Shown one piece after another: positions 1 through 9,183 of a stretch of DNA of 64,000 nt. The notes beneath the pieces were generated by a model. The model was given only the letters and a program-made list of their open reading frames with translations, had not been told where the DNA came from and searched no databases. The stretch comes from Dactylis glomerata (taxonomy: Eukaryota > Streptophyta > Magnoliopsida > Poales > Poaceae). Positions within the stretch are counted from its first letter, which is position 1; the number at the start of each line of letters is the position of its first letter. The stretch is from the NCBI GenBank assembly GCA_007115705.1, contig QXEO01000143.1, forward strand, positions 4,199,434 to 4,263,433. The letters are read 5' to 3'. Made by a program: the position numbers and the translations under genes.

Positions 1-231
1 ATACTCACATTGAAAAGGGAGGTGTTTATACCTCCTACAACAACAAGATTTATCAAAGAAATAAGTAACATTATAAGTAGAGCACACATTTCTAGCAATG
101 ATATACAATTTATCAATTTGTTCCCATAAGTGTTTCCCTTTTTGTGACAAGCGGTGTTCCTCATAATAATTTTGCTGCTCTTCCGTGAACCCACCTTGCC
201 AAAAAGATTTAGTTTCAAAGAAACCAACCAT
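1..231 (-). CDS. Payload ORF (ORFx) of the leftmost gypsy copy, 5' part, open to the window edge
   Basis: An ATG at 231-229 opens 77 sense codons to the window edge. The reading is collinear with the interrupted ORF at 54567-55505, sharing GGFTEEQQNYYEEHRLSQ. Two codons that are stops in the other copy (TGA at 54672, TAA at 54786) are TGG and CAA here, so this copy keeps the older open state. It is not gag or pol as far as I recognise. In the other copy the same ORF continues into an acidic stretch and hydrophobic segments. Function unknown. Confidence 0.6.
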   Translation of the reverse strand, partial: MVGFFETKSFWQGGFTEEQQNYYEEHRLSQKGKHLWEQIDKLYIIARNVCSTYNVTYFFDKSCCCRRYKHLPFQCEY

Positions 232-404
232 TGATAGAAAGCATGATAAAGCAAGACAATAACAGACCAACAAAAATAACAACTATAGTAGTAACTAATT
301 TTTTGTATTTTTGATAAAACGATGCAAGCAAAAATAAAATAAAGCAAAACAAAAACAAAGTAAAGGATGTGCGTGCGAAACTCCCCTTGCAGAAGTCTTC
401 TTTT

Positions 405-422
405 TCCCCGGCAACGGCGCCA
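405..422 (-). other. Primer binding site matching tRNA-Asp
   Basis: The minus strand reads TGGCGCCGTTGCCGGGGA, the complement of the 3' end of plant tRNA-Asp(GUC) including CCA. It lies 10 nt inside the LTR end at 433. tRNA-Asp priming is characteristic of the Athila lineage of Ty3/gypsy elements. Confidence 0.85.
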
Positions 423-432
423 GAAAAAGTCT

Positions 433-2070
433 TGATGCGGCACGGTGTTGATGATGTAAATCACCATCCAGTTGGGAACCCCAAGAGGAAGGTATGATGA
501 GCACAACAGCAAGTTTTTCCCTCAGTAAGAAACCAATGTTTGTCAGTCCAGGAAAAAGCTAAACTCCAGAAGGTGATGCTTGCTAGCTTCGCGACGGCTC
601 TGGACAATTTATAAGGCGCCTCGTCCAGTGCTTTGCTTTGCCAGCAACAACGCGGAACCTGCACACAACACAACCAAGTACTTTGCTCCCAACTTACGAT
701 GAGGTTGTCAATCTCACCGGTTTGCTGTAAACAAAGGAATGAGCGTATCGCGTGGAAAGCAATAGTAATATGCGAGAAACTAAACAGTGCGAGTAAAGTA
801 AATAGGTGATAGCAATGTAAAGGAAATTGGACCGGGGTCCACATTTCACTAGTGGTGTCTCTCCATAAGATAAATAACAACATGCTGGGTAAACAAATTA
901 CAGTTGGGCAATTGATAGAATAAATATAACGTGCATATGTCAAGAGGATCACTATTAGATTTACTCTGGGCATTACAACAAAATACATAGACCGCCATCC
1001 AACTGCATCTATGACTAATAATCCACCCACGGGGAATCATCCGAGGACCCCGTGAATATTAAGTTGCGAACAACATATAATTGCATTAAGCAAAGTGTGT
1101 AATGTAATCAAAGCATATGTCCTTGGACATAAGAATGTTGTTTTCTCCCTAGTGGCAACAACACATCTACAACCTTAGAGGTTTCTGTCACTCCCCCAGA
1201 TTAAATAGAGGCATGAACCCAACTATCGAGCATAAATACCCCCTCTTGGAGTCACTAGTATCTACTTGGCCAAGATAGCTACTAACAACGGAGAGCATGC
1301 AAGATCATAAACAACATAGAGATAACATAAGATAATATTCAGCGCATCAACTCAATCATAACACCAATATTCATCAGATCCCAACAAACACAACATGTAG
1401 AATTACATAACGGTGATCTCGATCATGTAAGGCAGCTCACGAGATCTAAACATGAAGCACATGGTGGAGAAGACAACCATCTAGCTACTGCTATGGACCC
1501 ATAGTCCAAGGTAGACTACTCACTCATCGTGCCGGAGGCAAGCATGGCGATGAAGAAGACCTCCGGTGGAAATTCCCCTCTCCGGTAGGGTACCGGGAAG
1601 AGCTTCTGGACCCTCCCGATCTCGGGTCGATGACGGCGGCGGATCGCGATGTGTTTCTGGAAAATTGATCCAGTACTTATGTTTTTCCCATCGGGGGGTC
1701 TTTATAGGCGAAGGGGCAGCGTCAGAGGTGGACCAGGGCGGCCTCACACATAGGGGGCACGACAAGGGGCCGGGCCACGCTGCCCTGTTGTGTGGCTAGC
1801 CCGTGGCTCATCTCCGTCTCCTCTTTGGTCTTCTGGAAGCTTCGTTAAATATCTGGATGTTCGGCTTTTGTTTCGTCCAATTCCGAGAATATTTCCTGTG
1901 TAACTTTTCTGAAACACAAAAACAGCAGAAAACAGGGAACTGGCACTGTGGCATCTTGTTAATAGGTTAGTTCCAGAAAATGCATAAAAATGCCACGAAG
2001 TGTAACAAAACACTAAGCAAATGGTGTAAAAACAAGCATGGAGCATCAAAAATTATAGATACGTTTGAGA
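433..2070 (-). repeat. Gypsy LTR, 5'-truncated by a rearranged junction
   Basis: The inner end is TGATGCGG at 433. On the minus strand the outer end should read TGATACGTCTCAAACG, but the first seven bases (TGATACG) are missing. After 2070 comes a second copy of an LTR segment and then internal sequence. It is otherwise collinear with the LTR at 3933-5564. Confidence 0.85.
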
Positions 2071-2096
2071 TAAAAACAAGCATGGAGCATCAAAAA
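2027..2096. repeat. 26-bp direct repeat at a deletion junction
   Basis: The 26 bases at 2027-2052 recur exactly at 2071-2096. The second copy sits where the last LTR bases and the polypurine tract should be, and is followed directly by 3' internal sequence that in element I lies about 1.9 kb from the LTR. This looks like filler DNA at an illegitimate-recombination breakpoint. Confidence 0.75.
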
Positions 2097-3125
2097 CATG
2101 GAACAGAGGTAAAAATACACCTTGATATAAAGATATAACAAGATCTGAACAAAAATAAAGGCAAAAAACGAAAGCTAAACACAGCTTTAGAAAAAGAGAA
2201 CACTCGTTGAATGATAAGAGTGAAAAACGGAGTGTTCTTGGCAAATGAAAACGAGTAAATCTTCTCCAAAAGAAATTTGTTGGGATCCAACTATTTATTG
2301 CAGCAAACAAAATAAAAGAAAACTTAAAACTAAAGTAAAGACTCTCCAAGAAAAACGCATAGTGCATGAAGCAATAAAAATATAGTGTGTTGAAAGGTGA
2401 CCTGATTTTTGCCGATGAAGAAGGGATGCCTCGGGGGCATCCCCAAGCTTTGAAGCTTGTACCTCTTGGATATTTCTTGGGGTGCATGGGCATCCCCAAG
2501 CTTGATCTTTTGTCCATTCTTCACCTCATCTGATCATTCTCCAATCCCTACACTTGAAAACTTCCTTCATACAAAACTCAACACAATTCTATTAGCAACA
2601 TTAGTGTAAGCATAATAATGAATCAACCCTTTTTGGTTCAGGTTTCAACTCAAAAACACCACATATAAATCATATACTACTGTAACAACTTCCCCAAAAG
2701 TTCCGTGATCAAAAGAACTAAAAAAGAAAGCGATCGAGAGGCAAACACAAATAGTGGCAGAAATCTGTCAAAACAGAACAACTGACAAAGGTCGATTTTT
2801 TCGAGGGTTTTCTGTTGCTCAAATCAAAAGTGTAAAACTAATTAAAGTTTGTAAATAACCTGGGGCATATGCACAAGAAATTGCAGGTCAAAAAGATATT
2901 CTGAGAATTTTCACGAATTTTTACGGTGCAGCACCGAAATCTGTTTCAGGACAACAACTTCCCCAAATCTTACCTCACTCAAATTAGAGGTTTCTCTTGG
3001 CACAACAACGAAATAAAAATGATAAGGGGAGGTCATTATAGTAGTAATAACTTCCAAGACTCAAATAAAATAAAAAGAACTGAAAGTAAAACAATGGGTT
3101 ATCTCCCAAGAGTGCTTTTCTTTAA

Positions 3126-3142
3126 CGCCTTTGAGCTAGGCG
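3126..3142 (-). other. Conserved 3' hairpin motif shared by the element family
   Basis: The minus strand reads CGCCTAGCTCAAAGGCG, a 5-bp stem (CGCCT/AGGCG) with a 7-nt loop. The same motif lies just after the ORF in the three other internal regions, at 37725-37741, 49571-49587 and 55541-55557 (W carries it at the very end of its ORF). It is followed by a conserved tract containing AAAGCACTCTTGGGAGATAA. Confidence 0.7.
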
Positions 3143-3155
3143 CAGAAAGTGCGAA

Positions 3156-3752
3156 TCAAGTAATAACAAGTGATGAAGCATCAAGATCAATTGCAGAAGT
3201 CTTTTCAACAATAAATTGAATTGTGTCCAAATGAGTTTTTGAAGATCCCTTATGATCACGCTTTGGTACACTACTTTCATCAAAAAGATTTTCAGGACAA
3301 ATCCAATTGAAATTCTTTTTCAAAGCTTCATGCATTCCTACAAGTTAGCAAGGTATTGATACTTTGAAATCTTCTTTGTTTGTACCAACAACCTCTACAT
3401 GCGATCCAAGCTTATTAAAACGCTTAAAAACTTTCCTAGCTTCAATAGCAACATCTCTAAATTCTCTACGCAAAGTCTCCAAGATAAAATCTTTCTTTTC
3501 GGAGTCTTCAATATCATGAAGCTTAAGAAACATGTGTTGCATAAAAGAATTAAGGCTAGCAAACCTAGCTTCCAACATGTGAACTAAATAAGCAGAAGCA
3601 ACTTCATAACTAGGAGCAAGTTCGGCTAAAGACTTATCCTCAACATCTTTATGCATACTAATATGATTAAAGAACTCCTCGATGTTACTTTTCCCAATAA
3701 TAGAACCACTACCTACTGAGAGGTCCTCCAAAGCATACTTAGGGAACAACAT
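3156..3752 (-). pseudogene. Unrecognised payload ORF of gypsy copy E2, one premature stop
   Basis: From ATG at 3752 the frame runs 199 codons to a TGA at 3158-3156, with one internal TAA at 3347-3345. The predicted protein is hydrophilic and rich in Glu, Lys and Phe (for example IEEFFNHISMHKDVEDKSLAE and FLKLHDIEDSEKKDFILE), probably helical, without a zinc knuckle, protease or RT motif. It sits exactly where other members of the family carry gag or ORFx, between the PBS leader and the 3' hairpin motif. I see no similarity to the other ORFs in the window. Function unknown. Confidence 0.6.
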
Positions 3753-3903
3753 AATGAACTAAAAGTAAAGAAATAACAACTATAAAGGAAGCTAATTTTT
3801 TTTGTATTTTTGATAAAATGATGCAAGCAAAAATAAAGTAAAGCAAAACAAAAACAAAGTAAAGATTGTGCATGCGAGACTCCCCTTGCATAAATCTTCT
3901 TTT

Positions 3904-3921
3904 TCCCCAGCAACGGCGCCA
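3904..3921 (-). other. Primer binding site (tRNA-Asp type)
   Basis: The minus strand reads TGGCGCCGTTGCTGGGGA, one mismatch from the tRNA-Asp complement. It is 11 nt from the LTR end at 3933. Confidence 0.8.
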
Positions 3922-3932
3922 GAAAAAGTGCT

Positions 3933-5564
3933 TGATGCGGTCAGATAACCACCCAGTTGGGAACCCCAAGAGGAAGGTATGATGAGCACAGTAGCAAGTC
4001 TTCCCTCAATAAGAAACCGAGGTTTATCGAACCAGTAGGAAAAAGCCAAACTTCAGAAGGTGATGCCTGCTAGCTTCGTGACAGCTTTGCACAATTTATA
4101 GGGCGCCTCGTCCAGTGCTTTGCTTTGTACCAGCAGCAACATGAAACATGCACACAACACAAATAAATACTTTGCTCCCAACTTACGATGTGGTTGTCAA
4201 TCTCACCGGTTTGCTGTAAACAAAGGAATGAGCGTATCGAGTGGAAGGCAATAGTAATATGCGAGAAAGTAAACAGTGCGAGTAAAAGTAAATAGTATAG
4301 CAATATAAAAGAAATTGGACCGGGGTCCACAGTTCACTAGTGGTGTCTCTCCATAAGATAAATAACGACATGCTGGGTAAACAAATTACAGTTGGGCAAT
4401 CGATAGAATAAAGATAACGTGCATATGTCAAGAGGATCACTATGAGATTTACTCTAGGCATTATAACAAGATACATAGACCGCCATCCAACTGCATCTAT
4501 GACTGATAATCCACTCACGGGAAATCATCCGAGGACCCCTTGAGTATTAAGTTGCGAACAACAGATAACTGCATTAAGCAAAGTGTGTAATGTAAACAAA
4601 GCGAATGTCCTTAGACACAAGAATGTTGTTTTCTCCCTAGTGGCAACAACACATCTACAACCTTAGAGGTTTCTGTCACTCCCCCAGATTAAATAGAGAC
4701 ATGAACCCAACTATCGAGCATAAATACCCCCTCTTGGAGTCACTAGTATCTACTTGGCCAAGATAGCTACTAACAACGGAGAGCATGCAAGATCATAAAC
4801 AACATAGAGATAACATAAGATAAAATTCAGAACATCAACTTAATCATAACACCAATATTCATCGGATCCCAACAAACACAACATGTAGAATTACATAAAG
4901 ATGATCTTGATCATGTAGGGCAGCTCACAAGATCTAAACATGAAATACATGGTGGAGAAGACAACCATCTAGCTACTGCTATGGACCCATAGTCCAAGGT
5001 AGACTACTCACTCATCGCGCCGGAGGCAAGCATGGCGATGAAGAAGACCTCCGGTGGCAATTCTTCTCTCCGGCAGGGTGCCGGGAAGAGCTTCTGGACC
5101 CTCCCGATCTCGGGTCGACGACGGCGGCGGATCGCGATGTGTTTTTGGAAAATTGATCGGGTCTTTAGGTTCTTCCCGTCGGGAGGAATATATAGGCGGA
5201 AGGGCAACGTCAGGAGTGGGCCAGGGCGGCCTCACCCATAGGGGGCATGGGCCAGGGGCTGGCCACGCCACCCTAGGGTGTGGCTGGCCCTTGGCCCCCC
5301 TCTGTCTCCTCTTTGGTCTTCTGGAAGCTTCGGTAAATTTTAGGAGGTTCGGCTTTTGTTTTGTCCAATTCCGAGAATATTTCCTGTGTAACTTTTCTAA
5401 AACACAAAAACAGCAGAAAATAGGAACTGGCACTGTGGCATCTTGTTAATAGGTTAGTTCCGGAAAATGCATAAAAATGCCATGAAGTGTAACAAAACAT
5501 AAAGCAAATGGTGTAAAAACAAGCATGGAGCATCAAAAATTATAGATACGTTTGAGACGTATCA
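3933..5564 (-). repeat. Complete gypsy LTR (1632 bp)
   Basis: It runs from TGATGCGG at 3933 to GACGTATCA at 5564, giving TG...CA ends in both senses. It is collinear with the LTR at 433-2070 and with the solo LTRs at 25542-27161 and 34526-36157. The minus-strand start forms the GATACGT/ACGTATC terminal stem-loop. Confidence 0.9.
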
Positions 5565-6557
5565 GTTGCCTACCCTTTTCTTTCGTGAAAGGTATGATCT
5601 AGAGTGTGATTCTGATCCCGTGATTGGGTGCTTGGCATAGAATGAGTGGAGTATACTAGGAATGCCGAATGCTTGCTCAGTGAGGGAGATTTTTCGAGAA
5701 CATTCATGCTAGCTATAGTGAAAAGTATGCATTTTGAATCGAAAATGAGCTAAAGTTTCTTCCTATTTAAAATGCTCTCCTTTCCAAAGCACCACAGGGC
5801 TGGCAAAAAGAGTAAAGGACAACAAGCAATATTGCTTTCATTTATTTGGAGTTCTTTCTTTGTTGTGATGGAAATCGACGTTCTTTTGATGCCAACATAG
5901 CTAAGTTAAAGCGATCAAATTCTCTAAATTTGCTTGACCTTCTAATTTTGCCAATGTTGAAGGAATGGAATTACATTCTCCCTGGTCTGATTTATAGGCC
6001 AATAGTGAAACCAGTTCTTGCTCTTGTTCGTTTGTCGTTGGGGATTCATTGCTCGTTCTGCGGTTATAATTAAGTAACATAGCCATCCTAATTTCTAGAA
6101 AAGGGTTGCAAGCATTTAATCAAGCGGAGGCTAGGGTAGGGAACAGGAAGCCCGAGCAAGCAGGGAAACACCACCTATTTCTGAATGCAGATTCCAGCAT
6201 TGGATTAGGTTCCAGGGGTACCCTATATTAGGATGAGGAAAACAACATCTTGTATAGTTCAATTCATGTGCAAATACCACTAGAAGTAGGAGCATACATA
6301 AGATTCGTTCTGCATGACAAATTGGAAAGATTTTAATAGTTAGAAATCTATTTATCCTTGAGTGGATAGGGTGGTTTTCACTAATAAAATAGCTAGCAAG
6401 CTTTTTTTGGTGTTGCTCAATTTCTAGGGGAATCAAGGGAAATGGGGACAGGTTGTCCGAGGCGTTCTCAAGCTATGGCTAGTTTGGAAAAGGAGATAAA
6501 TGTTGACGGTTGGGAAAAGCAGGCAGTTGCTTCTGGTCGGGAAGAGGAATCTGTTGG
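5565..6557. other. Low-copy non-coding DNA, possibly organellar in origin (left part)
   Basis: There is no long credible ORF and no match to the repeats elsewhere in the window. The texture (mixed composition, ordinary-looking noncoding tracts such as those around 5940-6060 and 6440-6550) reminds me of plant mitochondrial intergenic DNA. This is an impression, not a match. The segment resumes after the solo LTR at 7930 and continues to about 8380. Confidence 0.3.
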
Positions 6558-6562
6558 CTCTT

Positions 6563-7924
6563 TGAAAAGATGGATGGTCTAACCTAGAGGGGGGGGGTGA
6601 ATAGGTTTCTACAAATTTTACTTCTCTTTTTACTAGTTTTAGGCTTTGTGGAATATAAGTGTGAGCCTAACAACTAGGTGAGCAACCTATATGATGATAT
6701 GCAAAGTACTTCAAGCACGAAGACTATCACAAAGGTAAAACACAAGTAAAGGGACTCGGATAGAAATAACCGAGGCACGCGGAGACAAAGATGTATCCTG
6801 ATGTTCACTCTCTTGGGGGAGAGCTAGTCACCGTTGGAGAGGTGTGAATCCCCACGAAGGGTACTCAAATGCCACGAAGGCTCACCTTCTTCTCCTTGAG
6901 CCTCCTCCACGAAGTAGGAGCCCAATCACTCGTCGTAGACCTTAGGGTGGTCTCCAAACCCTCACAAACTTTCCACGGGGCGAATCACAAGCCGAATGCC
7001 TCCGGGCGACCCTAGCCGCCTAGGGTTTCCCATAAACCGAAGAGTAACAAGCAATACTCGATGAACACGAGGGGGAATGCGATTTGGCTTGGTGGAAACG
7101 TAGATCAGGGTCTCCTCTATCTTTCTACCAAAGGGATTTGGATTTGAGTGGGTAGAATGGGATATCCTCAAGCTTTGAGTGCTCTTTAAAGGAGGAGAGA
7201 ATGAAGGCAAGGATATGATTTGAATGGCAACCTTATCCTCTCCAAGGTAGGTGAAGGGGTATTTATAGTCCAGGGGGAGAAGTAGCCGTTTGGAGAAGAA
7301 ATTATGCATCCAGCCGGCGCAAAGTTGGCGACGCCGGCCTTTGTGCCGGACCGGCCGGCGCATAGCCCAGTGAAACCGGACCAGCACCGGCCCGTCCGGT
7401 GCACAACCCAGTCACGCCGGCCCTGCAACGGGTGGACTGGTTGCAGCCAAAGCTTGCACCGAGGCGGCCGGCTACTGCGCCGGCCCAGAGCCGAGACCCC
7501 CGCCAGAACCGATTTCCGGTTGGGGACCGGCGCCTGTACCGAGCAGGCCGGCCCAGCGCCCGGTGAAACCGGCTGCACACCGGACCCAGGTTTTCTGCTT
7601 CAAACAAGCCGTTCTCTCTATGAACTTTGGCGAAGCGTTTTGGCTTATAAGTGTAGTAGGATATGAAAAAGAAAATAGGCCACCTTCCCACTGAGTTCAT
7701 CGAGATTACCCCTCTTAATAGTGCGGAGTTCCTATAACTCAAAAAGTAAATAAAGCAACAAAGGAACTACCGCCTCTTCAAAATAAATGGGGGGTCTCAC
7801 AACTCCTTCCATCAAGCATGACGAACTAAAACCTGCAAATAAGACTAGCAAGACACATTAGATCGTCACCAGCTCGTGTGTCATCGTTAATCAAAATAAT
7901 GGTTAAGGGTAAAATACCCTTACA
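6563..7924 (-). mobile_element. Solo LTR (1362 bp) with 5-bp TSD
   Basis: CTCTT at 6558-6562 is repeated at 7925-7929 and brackets TGAAAAGATGG...CCCTTACA, giving TG...CA ends. It contains the well-known AACCTAGAGGGGG...GTGAATAGG tract near 6581-6605. The probable sense strand is minus: it starts TGTAAGGGTATTTTACCC and has TATAAATA at 7267-7260. A GC-rich block with repeated CCGGCCGG-like words lies at 7330-7580. There is no second LTR or internal region, so it is a recombination remnant. Confidence 0.85.
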
Positions 7925-7929
7925 CTCTT

Positions 7930-8380
7930 GTCGGCTTGGGAAAGAAAGCAAGACAATTAGTTCTTGGAGTTCGGGCATGCTGCAGGCGCCTTGGGTCCTT
8001 GGATAGGGGATGGGATTAATGTTGAGGAAAGATGCTATTGTTGTTCTTGCTGTTAGGAGCTTCTAGAGGCTAGGCTTTCTGAGGCGGTTTCCTCAACGAT
8101 CATATATCGTTAAAGGCATACCACCTTGAAGGGTATACCTTAACAAAGGATAATAAGTTTATTTAAGACATACTAATCTTACCTCCCTCGAGGCCTAATC
8201 TCCAGGAGGTTTCATTTGACGGAAATGGAAGGTGGCTCATTCATTCTTAAAAGGAGAAGGGGGGGGGGGGGGGGGTGGAGCGAGAGCCAATGTATCAATG
8301 AATAGATAAGTCAACGGTAGACAGATAGCGCTGCCTACACACGAATTAGCTTTCGAGGTCGAGCAGTGAGTGTGTTGATT
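7930..8380. other. Low-copy non-coding DNA, right part of the interrupted segment
   Basis: This continues 5565-6557 after removal of the solo LTR. It contains a run of 17 G at 8259-8275. No ORF of note. Organellar origin is possible but unproven. Confidence 0.3.
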
Positions 8381-9183
8381 TGGAGCCCGATTTTGAATTT
8401 ATTTAAAATCGATATTTTAAGTTTCAAAAAATTGGAAAAAAAACTTACATGTAGATAATGACAAGAATTATCCTTGGAGAATATGTGTCCGCCACCCTAC
8501 CTAGCAGAATGGCATACATCCCCGACAAGACACAGATACAAATATATGTCATGGAAAATTAGAGAAAGCTCGAGCAAAATATATCAAGAAATGTGCACAT
8601 GGTCAATAAGATAATGTACTGCAACATGCAGGAGTCAGATCCATTCCATGATGACAACCTACGTATCAATTTATTTTCTTGACCTAATTTTAATTTGGAG
8701 CTTAAACCTCCATACATCGGGTTATTCAATACCGCATATCATCATTTTTATCATGTGTTTTTTGCATTAACATGTACAAATGATTTCAAGTCAAAAAATT
8801 ATGAAGCAACATATTTGATATGAGCCCATATCTTGGGAAGAAAAAATGTAGAAAAGTGACAATTTGAGGTATTTGTTTTTCTGGCTTCATAATTTGAGCC
8901 GATATCACACATTAATCATGAAGACAAATTTAACAAAACTAATACATATATTGTCAATAGCCTATCAATGTATAGGACAAATGTCTTATGTCATGGGAGT
9001 CGTTATTTACTATAAGATCTCCACACACTGACATATATACCAATACATGTAAAACGTATAAATGTGTGACTATAGTAAGCATATCAATGATGAATCATGT
9101 AGTGGCTCTCCAAAGTTCCTTGTCCGTTGAACTATAGCAGAAATAAGTGCCAACTTCACTTCATTTTGTTCCTTTGTTTTCTT
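8381..9183. other. AT-rich intergenic DNA, 3' flank of the Gly/Ala-rich gene
   Basis: I see no gene here. The part next to 9184 should hold the 3' UTR of the minus-strand gene; candidate poly(A) signals cannot be chosen with confidence. Confidence 0.4.

Larger units (their letters stand above)
1..5564 (-). mobile_element. Tandem LTR-internal-LTR-internal array of an Athila-type gypsy element
   Basis: Read on the minus strand the order is LTR (5564-3933), PBS, internal region with a small ORF (3903-2097), second LTR (2070-433), PBS and the start of another internal region (404-1) that runs off the window. Both LTRs are followed by a tRNA-Asp-type primer site. The internal sequence at 1-404 matches the plus-strand element at 54400-54800, and 2097-3150 matches the 3' noncoding parts of the elements near 36700-37740 and 48540-49590. 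The shared middle LTR suggests unequal recombination between LTRs or two adjacent insertions. The right flank is gttgc at 5565; the partner TSD is not visible. No pol domain is present. Confidence 0.85.

Noticed and set aside
7304..7666. ORFs in the GC-rich CCGGCCGG region
   Set aside because: They lie entirely inside a solo LTR bounded by a TSD; composition explains the open frames.
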